A stretch of DNA of 64,000 bases from Methanocella sp. PtaU1.Bin125 (lineage in GTDB: Archaea > Halobacteriota > Methanocellia > Methanocellales > Methanocellaceae), in contig MVRA01000044.1 of the NCBI GenBank assembly GCA_002067315.1, forward strand, positions 1 through 64,000, given 5' to 3'. A program made the position numbers and the translations under genes. The notes beneath the pieces are model-generated. The model was not told the DNA's origin, did no database searches, and saw only the letters and a list, made by a program, of their open reading frames with translations. The stretch's first letter is position 1. Every line of letters begins with the position of its first letter. Below are positions 8,321 to 16,496 of the stretch, one piece after another.

Positions 8321-9739
8321 CTACTGGGCTTCTCCCGTCGCCAGCTTGCTGGATATGCTGTCCACGAGGGATGCCTTTCCGCTTACATAGTTCCGGGCGA
8401 TCGCCGTGATGAACTCCTCCATGGTCTCACCCTTCTTCTTCTGGAGCTGGCTGGCCGCCAGCTTGATCGCCTGCTCGATCATCTCGCTCTCGAGGCCCTC
8501 GATGATCTGGTCCATAACCCCTCCGTCGAGGTACTTGACGACAGCGCTTTTGGGCACGTCGATTTTCAGGACTACCTTTTCCGCGAGCACCGTCTTCATC
8601 TTATCGTAGAAAGCGCCCCGCAGGTTCCCGACCAGGGATCCGGCGAAGACGGATGCCGCCTCGATGCCCAGCTTTTTCACGTAGTCCCCCCAGTCGAACT
8701 GCTTGCGCAGCTCATTCTTCATCTCGGCCATCCGGGTAAAGCCTTCCTTGACGCTTTCGATGGCCACTTCCACGCCCATCTCGGTCAGCGACTTCACGAC
8801 CAGGCCCGTGCCGAACGCCCCGGCCGTCGCAGGCACCATCAGGATCTTAAGCGTCAGGAACGACGTCTCCTTGACGAACTTCAGCGCCAGCACGTTCCGC
8901 TCCGCACCCCTGATCGTTTTACCCCGGTACTCGCCCCAGGCCCGCTCCGCCGCGTTGAGCTCGCTCTCGAACCGCTCCAGCCGGCCCATCACCAGATCGT
9001 AGGAGCCGATGTTCAGGAATCGCTCGGCATAGCTGATCTCTTCCTCGGCCCGGTCCCAGATGGAGGGCGGCGGAAATTTAGCCCCCCCGATCTTGTCCGA
9101 GCACCAGCGGCAAAACCAGTGCTTCTTATAGATCTCCTCGTAGTATTTCTGCTGGTTCTTCCGGCACGCCTTTACGACCTCTTTGCCCCTGCTCACCGCC
9201 ATTCGCAGGCCCGAGCGGTACTTCTTGATCTCCAGGTCGTAGGTGCTTTGCAGCATGTACACCTTCTTGCCGTCGTACCGGGTGCCCTTCGCGGCGGTAA
9301 AGTCGAACATGCAGTACCGGTCTTTTTTCTTGCGGGGCGTGATTTTTGGCGAGAGGAACTGGAAGCCCAGCGTCGAGTCGCTGCGGTTGCCGGCGTTGTA
9401 GAACGTGGCCCGGATCGCGAACTCGCCGGTGTAGCTGACGCCCTCTTCCGGCTGATCGTAGTACTGGAAGATCTGGCGCATTTTCCGGTCGGCCTCGTCT
9501 GCCACGGCCGCGAGCTTATCCGGCTCGCCGCCCAGCGCTTCGGTATCGGTGAACAGGGCTTCCCAGCCCGCGGGTATCTTGAGGTCTCCTGCGATCTGCT
9601 TCTTAAGCCTGTCGAGGTCTGCGCGGGTTTTCAGCTGCACGATGTGCGACTTCTCCTTGTCGAACGTCAGCCCGTAATCAGCTGTCCGGGTGTTCTTCTT
9701 GCTTTGCCGCCGCACGATGACCCAGAACTTTTTCCCCAT
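8321..9739 (-). CDS. Unrecognised 472-residue protein inside the tail cluster; cargo candidate
   Basis: I recognise no family. Residues 1-120 are basic and mixed alpha/beta (MGKKFWVIVRRQSKKN). Residues 120-215 have many Lys, Tyr and Cys residues, including HWFCRWCSDKIGG, which could hold a metal. Residues 285-330 form a hydrophobic Gly/Ala helix pair (LKILMVPATAGAFGTGLV), the only membrane-like stretch in the cluster. The end is a long amphipathic helical region. It is encoded between the two hub-associated paralogues, where ordinary tails have no such gene. It could be a cargo or effector, a structural insertion, or a pore-forming part; none is proven. Confidence 0.6.
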   Translation of the reverse strand: MGKKFWVIVRRQSKKNTRTADYGLTFDKEKSHIVQLKTRADLDRLKKQIAGDLKIPAGWEALFTDTEALGGEPDKLAAVADEADRKMRQIFQYYDQPEEGVSYTGEFAIRATFYNAGNRSDSTLGFQFLSPKITPRKKKDRYCMFDFTAAKGTRYDGKKVYMLQSTYDLEIKKYRSGLRMAVSRGKEVVKACRKNQQKYYEEIYKKHWFCRWCSDKIGGAKFPPPSIWDRAEEEISYAERFLNIGSYDLVMGRLERFESELNAAERAWGEYRGKTIRGAERNVLALKFVKETSFLTLKILMVPATAGAFGTGLVVKSLTEMGVEVAIESVKEGFTRMAEMKNELRKQFDWGDYVKKLGIEAASVFAGSLVGNLRGAFYDKMKTVLAEKVVLKIDVPKSAVVKYLDGGVMDQIIEGLESEMIEQAIKLAASQLQKKKGETMEEFITAIARNYVSGKASLVDSISSKLATGEAQ

Positions 9740-9741
9740 AC

Positions 9742-10458
9742 CTACCCCACGACGACTTCCTCTTCCTCGTCCTCGAAGCCCTCGGCCTCGACCGTGATGA
9801 CATATACACCGGGGTCAAGGTTACTGACCGTATAGACCCCTTCCGCATCCGTCGTGGCCGACAGCTCCTGCTTCCGGCCAACGATCCGGACCCTGACGCC
9901 CCCGACCGGCTCGCCGGCATCGTTCAATACCTTGCCCGTCAGCGTGTTCAGGCTTTCCTCGGACTCGATCGCCTGCCGATCGGCCCATTTCTCCGCGCGG
10001 CCCTTCTTCGCCTCGTCCTCCGCCTCTTCCGCGCCCTCTTCCGGCTCTCCGCCGGGGATGTCCGGCTCTTCCGGCGGCTCCTTGTATTCCCATAGCCCGA
10101 TGGCGTAGTCGTACCGGTTGCGGTCGCCCGCCGCGCCCGTGACGACGAAGCTCTCGATCAGCACTTTCGTGATGTCCGCCGCGCCCGAGATGTCCGAGTA
10201 GAAATCGACGGGGTCCCCTTTCTTGAAGCAGGACCAGATACTCTCGAGCAGGGTGCGGGCGTCTTTTCCAACGACGGTGCCCTCGAAGGCGAGTTTCACC
10301 GCCGATCGGCCCTGGTCGTTGTACGAGGAGCCCTGCGTGCCCGGCGCGTCGTAGGCCTCCACGTTCCGGGCGTCCTCCGTCGTGATGTTCTTGACGCTCC
10401 GGCCCTCTCCGCCTTCCCCTTCGCCGTCCAGGGCGATCCCGTTCAGCTCGATCTTCAT
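9742..10458 (-). CDS. Hub-associated tail protein with C-terminal Ig-like/CarboxypepD_reg domain
   Basis: Residues 1-130 match the short paralogue at 7898-8305 (YNDQGRSAVKLAFEGTVVG, ISGAADITKVLIESFVVTG). An acidic linker of about 35 residues follows. Residues 172-238 are a carboxypeptidase-regulatory-like beta sandwich: TGKVLNDAGEPVGGVRVRIV, then TTDAEGVYTVSNLDPGVYVI. Such domains usually sit on cell surfaces, and in phage tails they appear as Ig-like decorations. The start overlaps the stop of the tape-measure gene. Probable role is a tube-to-hub adaptor with an exposed beta domain. The domain call is from sequence pattern. Confidence 0.7.
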   Translation of the reverse strand: MKIELNGIALDGEGEGGEGRSVKNITTEDARNVEAYDAPGTQGSSYNDQGRSAVKLAFEGTVVGKDARTLLESIWSCFKKGDPVDFYSDISGAADITKVLIESFVVTGAAGDRNRYDYAIGLWEYKEPPEEPDIPGGEPEEGAEEAEDEAKKGRAEKWADRQAIESEESLNTLTGKVLNDAGEPVGGVRVRIVGRKQELSATTDAEGVYTVSNLDPGVYVITVEAEGFEDEEEEVVVG

Positions 10459-12305
10459 CCGATGCCCCCGTAGCGCTTCATCTCGTCCGAGAGGATCTGG
10501 CCGATCTTCCGGCCCAGCTCCTTCAGGTCCCGCTCCTCGCCGCCCCTGACCGTGACCGTGATGTTGAAGGTATTGTGGAAGCTGGACACTTTACTGGTCG
10601 ACGTGTTCTCCACCACCCTGGCCGGCTGCGGCGGGGGCACGGTGATGTTGACGACGCTCTCGGCCCCGCTGGCCAGCGCGGGTGAGGCGGGCGGCGTTCC
10701 CCAGAGGTCGAACGCCGGGCCTATCCCCGCGGACGGCGGCGGCCAGGCGCCGGCGAGGCCCGGGCCGCGGGGCGCGGACTGCAGGAGCTGCTGTACCATC
10801 GACAGGCCCGGCCCGTGCATGGCCCGGGCCGCCGCCAGGCCGGCCGCCGGGGCGAGCGCCTGCGGCATGCCCCCGGGCGCGAATCCTCCCGGGGCGTCAT
10901 CCGGGTATCCGGCGGGTTCCCGCGGGGGGGCCGGGGCCGGAACGGGCAGCGCTGCCACCGGGGCCGCCGACGCCATGGCCTCCAGCAGCATGCCGGCGGC
11001 CGGCGCCGGCCCGCGAGCGCCGGCGACATCGTACGCGGGGATGCCGGTACGCCCCATCCCGGCGGAGGCCCTCGCGCAGTCGCCCATGACGGCGAACGAG
11101 CGCGCCACCGCTGCCGCGGGCGTAACTGCCCCGGCCGCCTCCGGCGGGGCCTGCGGCGACGGGGGCATGGCCGGCTCCCCGGCCCGTCCGGCTCTTTCGG
11201 GAGGCTTCTCATCGGCTGGCCCGCGGTTGGATAAACGGGAAGAGGCGCTTGCGTTTTCCACGCTGCCAGCCAGCGCTGACGCCAGCCTGTCCGCATCGGG
11301 CGACGCGGGTCCCGCCTGCTCTGCGGCCAGGGGTAACGCAGGCACGCGGGCAATAATCGTCGGCACCACGAACGTCTTTTTAAGCGCCTTCACTTCGGCG
11401 GGCACGGGCGTTGCCGCCGCTCCGCTGCCGGTATCCCGGACCGGCCCGGGCGCCGGCAGTACGGGCCCGGGGACGGCAAAAGCTTCGCCCGCCGCCGGCG
11501 ATCCGGCGGCCGGTGCCGGGAGCGAGGGAGCCCCGACAGCCGCCATGGCCGCAGGCGCCACCGCCAGCGCGTCCGGGGCGGCACCCGGGGACCGGCCGGC
11601 CGGGGCTGCATGGCGGGCGATATCCCGGTACACGGCGCGGAGCTCGTCCACGGCCGCGAACGAGCGCCTCATGCCCTGCGGCTCCCCGTCGATCGCCCGC
11701 CGGGCCCGGGTTTCAGCCGGCGGTGCCTGCCGGACTGCCTCCGGCGGCGGCCCCGCCCGGGCACGATCCACCGCAGGGAGCGGTGACGGAAGGTTTTGCC
11801 TTCCCTTCTCAAACGTCTCCTGGCGATCCGGGGCTTGCGCGGGGAATACCGTCCCTTCGGCCGGCAGGGGTGGCAGAGCCGGCCAGACCGGGAAGGCGGA
11901 GGGCTCAGCTATTGCCGGAGCCTCGGGCGCCGGCACTCGACCGGGGGGCGCGAAGGCAGAAAAGATAGCCGGCAGGCTCGCGGTATCCTGCTCCAGGACG
12001 TCCAGCGCACGCTGGATCTCCCGCGCGACGGCATAGACGTTGATCGGCCCGACGTTTACCCCGGGCGGGTCGGCCTTCCCGGTGGGCTCGCCTTCCTCCG
12101 GCTTCAGCTGCGGCGGCCCGGGCGGAAGCTGGAACCCGTAGCGGAACGGCTCGGTGCCGATGGTCCCTGCCGCAAGCATCGGCAGGAGCGCTTCAGCCAC
12201 GGATGCCTGTACGTCAGCCATCTCGTCCAGAAGGGGGGCCCATCCCGTCAGGCCTGCCTGGCTAAGCTCGCCAGCCGCGTTCAGGAGATTGTCAATAGCC
12301 GCCAT
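10455..12305 (-). CDS. Tape-measure-like protein, Ala/Pro rich
   Basis: The 616-residue protein lies at the tape-measure position, after the chaperone genes and before the hub-associated genes. The N-terminus is helical (MAAIDNLLNAAGELSQAGLT). Residues 60-560 are mostly low-complexity Ala, Pro and Gly. The last 55 residues carry the recurrent tape-measure ending FHNTFNITVTVRGGEERDLK followed by ELGRKIGQILSDEMKRYGG. Tape measures are usually long hydrophobic helices; this one has so much proline that much of it is probably disordered or extended. The strongly biased composition also gives long false frames on the other strand. Confidence 0.75.
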   Translation of the reverse strand: MAAIDNLLNAAGELSQAGLTGWAPLLDEMADVQASVAEALLPMLAAGTIGTEPFRYGFQLPPGPPQLKPEEGEPTGKADPPGVNVGPINVYAVAREIQRALDVLEQDTASLPAIFSAFAPPGRVPAPEAPAIAEPSAFPVWPALPPLPAEGTVFPAQAPDRQETFEKGRQNLPSPLPAVDRARAGPPPEAVRQAPPAETRARRAIDGEPQGMRRSFAAVDELRAVYRDIARHAAPAGRSPGAAPDALAVAPAAMAAVGAPSLPAPAAGSPAAGEAFAVPGPVLPAPGPVRDTGSGAAATPVPAEVKALKKTFVVPTIIARVPALPLAAEQAGPASPDADRLASALAGSVENASASSRLSNRGPADEKPPERAGRAGEPAMPPSPQAPPEAAGAVTPAAAVARSFAVMGDCARASAGMGRTGIPAYDVAGARGPAPAAGMLLEAMASAAPVAALPVPAPAPPREPAGYPDDAPGGFAPGGMPQALAPAAGLAAARAMHGPGLSMVQQLLQSAPRGPGLAGAWPPPSAGIGPAFDLWGTPPASPALASGAESVVNITVPPPQPARVVENTSTSKVSSFHNTFNITVTVRGGEERDLKELGRKIGQILSDEMKRYGGIG

Positions 12306-12331
12306 TCACCACACCCTGCCCGGCCATCGGT

Positions 12332-12568
12332 TCAGTCCGGGGTTTCCTCGTCGTCCTCAGCCTCATCGTCGGCGAAGATGATCCTGTTGACGCCCGCGCT
12401 CTGGGCCCGGGCCACCGATACCTTCTCCAGCCGGTCTACCAGCGCCGCAATCAAAAAGTTGATCTGGGGGCGGGTCAGGTCGGACGGCCGCTCTGCCAGC
12501 TTGTAGCCGTAATCAAGGCAGAGCGCCGCCAGCTCCTGGCCTTCGGGCGACTGGACGAACCTTCTCAT
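12332..12568 (-). CDS. Tail-assembly chaperone, downstream frame (possible frameshift extension)
   Basis: The 78-residue acidic protein (MRRFVQSPEGQELAALCLDY, ending DDEAEDDEETPD) overlaps the preceding chaperone gene by 56 bases in the +1 frame. In many phages the second chaperone frame is made as a fusion by ribosomal frameshifting on a slippery run just before the overlap, and such a run (nine A then G) is present at 12576-12585. The frame is open upstream only as far as the A run, where a TAA blocks it. It could also start independently at the ATG at 12568, which has only a weak ribosome site. Confidence 0.65.
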   Translation of the reverse strand: MRRFVQSPEGQELAALCLDYGYKLAERPSDLTRPQINFLIAALVDRLEKVSVARAQSAGVNRIIFADDEAEDDEETPD

Positions 12569-12929
12569 CTCGGTTCTTTTTTTTTATCGCCGCCCCGGAG
12601 GCGATGCCGCTGATCTCCAGGATCCGGGTGCCGATGACCTCGGGCACGCCGAACTTCATCTCGGCCACCTCCTCCACGGTCAGCCGGGGCTCGACCAGGC
12701 CGAAGGAGGCGACGAGGCGCAGCGCCTGGAAGTTGCGGATCACGTCGACGCGGGAGGGGTCGGGGGTACCGTCCTCCTTCAGCGGCACGGTGCCGATGAC
12801 GGCGAAGACCTCGCTCAGCTCGCCGTCGGTCAGCGGCCGGATGACGACCTCCGACTCGTACGCGTCGACGTACAGCGTCTCGTGGGTTTCCTTGCCCTTG
12901 AGGATGTCCTGCTTGGTCAGTTTTTTCAT
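12513..12929 (-). CDS. Tail-assembly chaperone (XkdN/gpG-like)
   Basis: The 138-residue protein lies between the tube and tape-measure genes, the standard place for the tail-assembly chaperone. It begins MKKLTKQDILKGKETHETLY and has the core VVIRPLTDGELSEVFAVIG, similar to the XkdN group and to other chaperones that hold the tape measure during tube assembly. The AAIKKKNRDE segment near the end is encoded by the A9G run at 12576-12585; after it the zero frame continues for only 20 or so residues of low-complexity basic sequence. Confidence 0.75.
   Translation of the reverse strand: MKKLTKQDILKGKETHETLYVDAYESEVVIRPLTDGELSEVFAVIGTVPLKEDGTPDPSRVDVIRNFQALRLVASFGLVEPRLTVEEVAEMKFGVPEVIGTRILEISGIASGAAIKKKNRDEKVRPVARRPGAGGALP
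12576..12585 (-). promoter_or_regulatory. Candidate frameshift slippery site (A9G)
   Basis: Read on the minus strand the zero-frame codons are ATA AAA AAA AAG AAC. The overlapping 78-residue frame is +1 (equivalent to -2) relative to this. A TAA in that frame at 12584-12586 confines any slip to the A run itself. Tail-chaperone frameshifts in phages occur at similar sites, mostly -1 and in some Mu-like phages -2. The run is the longest mononucleotide tract in the coding part of the cluster. Confidence 0.55.
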
Positions 12930-12944
12930 CCCGGGTTACTCCGT

Positions 12945-13364
12945 TCAGGCGCCGGTGCCTTCTTTCAGGTCCTTGGCAGTGAAGTAGTAATTGGACATCC
13001 CGTGGCCGTTGACGTCCATGGCGTAGTCCTTGCCGTCGAGGTAGCACTGCTGGAAGTCCAGCGTCTTGACGATCTGGCCGCCCTCGCCCTTGAGCACCAC
13101 CTGGAGCGTGAAGTTATTATTGGCCTCGTCCATGTGGTCCAGCAGCGCGTCCAGCGGCGTGCAGGTCGACTTGACGCGGATGATGCCGGAGACGACCTTG
13201 TAGCCGTAGCTCACGTACTTCCGGAGGTGCTCCCCGCCCTCGAAGTGGTCCTGCTTGTTCAGGTGTATCTTGTAGTCGATCGATTGCAGCCCGACCTTTT
13301 CCGAGCCGTCCTTCGTCGTGATGGTGGCAGTGCTCCACCTTGACGATATTGGTGTGACAGGCAT
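12945..13364 (-). CDS. Tail tube protein
   Basis: The 139-residue protein has the size and layout of XkdM/gp19-like tube proteins that polymerise inside the sheath. It starts MPVTPISSRWSTATITTKDG and shows the beta-barrel pattern with EHLRKYVSYGYKVVSGIIRV, then the conserved long strand region NFTLQVVLKGEGGQIVKTLD, ending FTAKDLKEGTGA. It follows the sheath gene by 14 bases, which is the invariant order in contractile tails and injection systems. A single tube gene is visible here, whereas PVC-type systems often carry several. Confidence 0.88.
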   Translation of the reverse strand: MPVTPISSRWSTATITTKDGSEKVGLQSIDYKIHLNKQDHFEGGEHLRKYVSYGYKVVSGIIRVKSTCTPLDALLDHMDEANNNFTLQVVLKGEGGQIVKTLDFQQCYLDGKDYAMDVNGHGMSNYYFTAKDLKEGTGA

Positions 13365-13378
13365 TTCCTCTTACCTCC

Positions 13379-14734
13379 TCATACTTCCACTTTAATTGTC
13401 GCGTAGATGTAGTCCATAGCCCTGACCGGCCGGACCGCGATGTTCACGCGTACGATGCCCTGGGCAAAGTCGAGTTCCGAGCTGTACACGTCTACGAGGA
13501 ACGGCGGCTCCTTGCCGTCGGTGCTGGGCACCAGGGCCCCCTCGGACTCCATGCGCATCAGGAACTCCGTGATCTTGCCGCGGAGCGCGCTCCGGCCGTC
13601 GGGGCTGTTCAGCGTACCGATGAACAGGTCCGAGACGCTCTTGACGCCCCGGACGGCGTGGTCGGCGATCCGCGTCACGCTGATCTGCTCCTTGCTCGTG
13701 GAGATGCCCTTGACCACCACGATGCCCCGGCCCTTCTGCGCTTCCATCGGCATTACTCCGGCCTTCAGCATCTCCATCTCCTCGGATGGCGTATACTTCC
13801 GCTCCAGCTTCGCGATACCGCTGATCGCCTTGAAGGTCGGCGACTCGTAGTAGTTCAGCTTGCTGATCAGGCCGGCGACCGCGCCAAGCACGCCGTACGG
13901 CGCCACCAGGACGAAGCGATCGCTCGCCAGCGTGGTCGTCCGCTTAACGATGTCGGCAATGGCCTCGTTCCTGGCCACCGTGCCCAGGCCAATCCTGTTC
14001 TTGGCGTCCAGGCTCATCTTCATACAGTGTGCCTCGATCAGCGCGTGGATTTCCGGGTCCGTGATGTCGCAGGCCGCGACCATGTCCACGTCCGGTTCGG
14101 CCTCGAGCCGCTCCAGCGCCGCCTCGAAGTCCGCCTTCGAGATCTCGCCGGTCTTGCCGCCGCTCAGGCTACCCTCGACTGCCGCCGGGTTGTTGTTCGG
14201 AGACTTCGTCGAGGAGTGCTGGTCCTCCGCGGTCACCAATAAAGACTTGCGGTTGACGGCGTCCACCAGATACCGGTCGCTGGAAGAGTTCATCGAGACG
14301 CCTTCGTAGATCTCGACGTTCGCGCCGTCCGTGACGGACATGTTCACTGACTCCGAGGCTTCCTCCGCCTCCACCTTGACGACGATCTTGTTGCCTTCCT
14401 CGCCCGATGACCTGGCCGTAAAAAGCGCCGTGTCCCGGCCTTTCCGGTCCTTCAGGATGAGCGTCGCGCGTGCGCCATCCTTGCCGGCGATCGGCACGAC
14501 GACGACCTGGAACACGCCGTTCTGGAACGCCTGCTTGGCGTCCTTCGTCACGGTGAACCGGTCACTTGAGCCGAACTTGTCCGCGAACTCCGCGTAGCTG
14601 CTCACGGGGGTGGGCACGAGCGCCGCCCCTTTCTCGGTCGTGCCGATCAACGCGACGACACCCGAGGGGTTCAGCTGCTGCGGCACGATCTCCTTGATTA
14701 CCTGGATTTCAACACCTGGTATTATTCTGGTCAT
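13379..14734 (-). CDS. Contractile tail sheath protein
   Basis: The 451-residue protein matches the contractile sheath family (XkdK/gp18/Afp2-like). It begins MTRIIPGVEIQVIKEIVPQQ and contains NPSGVVALIGTTEKGAALVP, the usual donor-strand N-terminal region. The variable protruding domain occupies about residues 80-290. The conserved C-terminal core contains GKITEFLMRMESEGAL and ends in a beta strand (DYIYATIKVEV) that joins neighbouring subunits. I took the ATG at 14734 because family members start here and GGAAGGT lies just upstream. It is the first gene of the tail unit. Confidence 0.93.
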   Translation of the reverse strand: MTRIIPGVEIQVIKEIVPQQLNPSGVVALIGTTEKGAALVPTPVSSYAEFADKFGSSDRFTVTKDAKQAFQNGVFQVVVVPIAGKDGARATLILKDRKGRDTALFTARSSGEEGNKIVVKVEAEEASESVNMSVTDGANVEIYEGVSMNSSSDRYLVDAVNRKSLLVTAEDQHSSTKSPNNNPAAVEGSLSGGKTGEISKADFEAALERLEAEPDVDMVAACDITDPEIHALIEAHCMKMSLDAKNRIGLGTVARNEAIADIVKRTTTLASDRFVLVAPYGVLGAVAGLISKLNYYESPTFKAISGIAKLERKYTPSEEMEMLKAGVMPMEAQKGRGIVVVKGISTSKEQISVTRIADHAVRGVKSVSDLFIGTLNSPDGRSALRGKITEFLMRMESEGALVPSTDGKEPPFLVDVYSSELDFAQGIVRVNIAVRPVRAMDYIYATIKVEV

Positions 14735-14880
14735 TCCTGTACCTTCCCTGTTACTGGCGCAATCTGGAGCGCGCAATGTTTAACCGAGTATCATCATTGA
14801 AGCCATCGGGCTCTGGCCATAAGTCAATGTGACCAAAACCACCCGAACCTCAGTCAACCCTGAATATCAAATAGTAAGTT

Positions 14881-14891
14881 TTTTTATACCT
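14881..14891 (-). promoter_or_regulatory. TATA-like box for the tail cluster
   Basis: On the minus strand the sequence reads AGGTATAAAAA, a good archaeal TATA element, about 150 bases before the sheath start. Transcription from it would give a leader of roughly 120 bases. Nearby, at 14912-14929, an imperfect stem (CCCGCAG/CTGTGGG) could end the preceding ASST gene. The gap 14735-15037 shows no other gene. Confidence 0.45.
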
Positions 14892-15037
14892 TGATTAATA
14901 TGTAGTTTTCCCACAGAGTCCTGCGGGATAAATGCATAAAGTTCAATCCATAGCTTTTACATATGATATATGTACGGTCGCAGCCGGGCACGGGTACGAC
15001 TTTGCCGGGCGATTTTAGCGTATATGGCTTTCCGCCT

Positions 15038-16351
15038 TCACGTCCTGATGAGCCGCTCGACCTGTTCCCGGACGCTGAATATCAGGTTGAAGTCGGCGAG
15101 CACGGGCCTGGCCAGCGTACCGAACAGCCTGTCCTTTAAAGAGACTTCTACACGGGGACCGTAGCCCGGGTCCGGCGAGGGCAGGGCTTCCGGCCAGTCG
15201 ATGTCGCCGGGCGCGTACCGGTAGGCCCGGAACACGGAGTTGCCCATGAAGCCCGGGGAAAAATGGGGGTTGACGTACGCCCAGACAATCTCTCCGCCCG
15301 GGGCCACCTCGAAGAGGCGGCCGCCGATGCCCTCGCATACCAGCGTGTTGCCGTTGGGCAGCCGCTGGGCGCCGCTGATCAGGAAGGAGAAAAACCGGTC
15401 GCCGCCGGAGCTGCGCTCGTATACGTCCACGATGTCGCCGGTGGCAGGGTCGATCTCCACGATCGCGGAGGCCGGCGGGACGGAAATGGCGCCGGGCGCC
15501 AGGTAGCAGTTGGCGAACAGGAGCACGTGGCCGTCGGGCAGCAGGGTGGGATCGTGCGGATGCCGCACGCTGTCGTCCCGCCACGACCAGGAGATGTTTC
15601 CGGTCTCCCGGTCCACGATGGCCACCGTGTCCAGCTCCCGGAAGCAGACGAGGACGCTCTCCCGGCCGTTATACGGGTTGCCGGCCGGCAGGTATTCGAC
15701 CGCGTTTGTATGCGTCAGCTCGTTCCGGTCGGCCAGGGCGTGCAGCCGCATCTGCTCCGGGGGGAGGTGCTCCCACGCGTGCCATTCCCACGCGATGGCG
15801 CCGTCGGGGGCGATCTCGACGATCGAGTCGGAGTACATGACGCCCGGCGCGAACATCCCGAGGCCCCCTTCCACCTGATCGACGTAACTGTCCGGCATCG
15901 GCGCCCACGCGATGGCAAGGTTGTGGCCGTCGGGCTTGCGGCAGAAGTCGTGATGCAGCGTATCGTTCCTGTACTCCCGCTTCACCGTGCCGTCCCAGCC
16001 GATCTGCTGCAGGACCCCGCCCTTGCCGCCGGCAGGGGCCGGGCCGGACTTCACTTCGCCCGCGTACAGCAGGTCGCCGTCCGGCAGCAGATAGCCATAG
16101 TCGCCCGGCGTATGGCTGACGTTCCACCGGTGCACCTCGTTCCCGCGCATGTCGATCAGGTAGACGACCCCGGCCGCGCCCCCGCTCGCGTCGCCGTCCA
16201 CAGTCGAGAATAACGTGTAGCCGTTGTATGCCCGGTCCGGGTCGTACGCGGTGACCCCGAAGGCAGGCACGATCGGATGGCCGTAGCAGGACAAGAGCAG
16301 GAGCCCCGGGCCGAAGACCAGCAAAGCGACGATGAATAATATTTTAAGCAT
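15038..16351 (-). CDS. Arylsulfotransferase (ASST)-family membrane-anchored protein
   Basis: The 437-residue protein starts with one hydrophobic segment (MLKILFIVALLVFGPGLLLL) and then has repeated beta-propeller blades with aspartate, glycine and tryptophan motifs (YLIDMRGNEVHRWNVSHTPG, YGYLLPDGDLLYAGEV, IGWDGTVKREYRND, GAIAWEWHAWEHLP, ISWSWRDDSVRHPHDPTLLP). This is the pattern of the archaeal/bacterial ASST family. The chemical role in archaea is not established. The domain probably faces outside the membrane. A longer frame to 16516 exists but would overlap the divergent lipoprotein gene, so the start at 16351 is preferred. Confidence 0.78.
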   Translation of the reverse strand: MLKILFIVALLVFGPGLLLLSCYGHPIVPAFGVTAYDPDRAYNGYTLFSTVDGDASGGAAGVVYLIDMRGNEVHRWNVSHTPGDYGYLLPDGDLLYAGEVKSGPAPAGGKGGVLQQIGWDGTVKREYRNDTLHHDFCRKPDGHNLAIAWAPMPDSYVDQVEGGLGMFAPGVMYSDSIVEIAPDGAIAWEWHAWEHLPPEQMRLHALADRNELTHTNAVEYLPAGNPYNGRESVLVCFRELDTVAIVDRETGNISWSWRDDSVRHPHDPTLLPDGHVLLFANCYLAPGAISVPPASAIVEIDPATGDIVDVYERSSGGDRFFSFLISGAQRLPNGNTLVCEGIGGRLFEVAPGGEIVWAYVNPHFSPGFMGNSVFRAYRYAPGDIDWPEALPSPDPGYGPRVEVSLKDRLFGTLARPVLADFNLIFSVREQVERLIRT

Positions 16352-16496
16352 ACCCGGTCCCACCCCGGCCTGTATCCGCCGTTCAGGTAAAAGGGTATTC
16401 CCCGGCCGTATAAGTACGTTGCCATACGACCGGGCCCGACGGCCGTCATGCGGCATTATTATTACCTCCCGTACAGTATAATCACCGGGCAATTCT

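Noticed and set aside
10552-12036. Long plus-strand open frames opposite the tape-measure gene
   Set aside because: They arise from Ala/Pro/Gly-rich composition of the real gene; no motif, start site or family resemblance supports them.
1-14734. Complete provirus
   Set aside because: Not excluded, but no capsid, portal, terminase, integrase or attachment site is seen and the sheath gene is first in the unit. The left part is outside the window.
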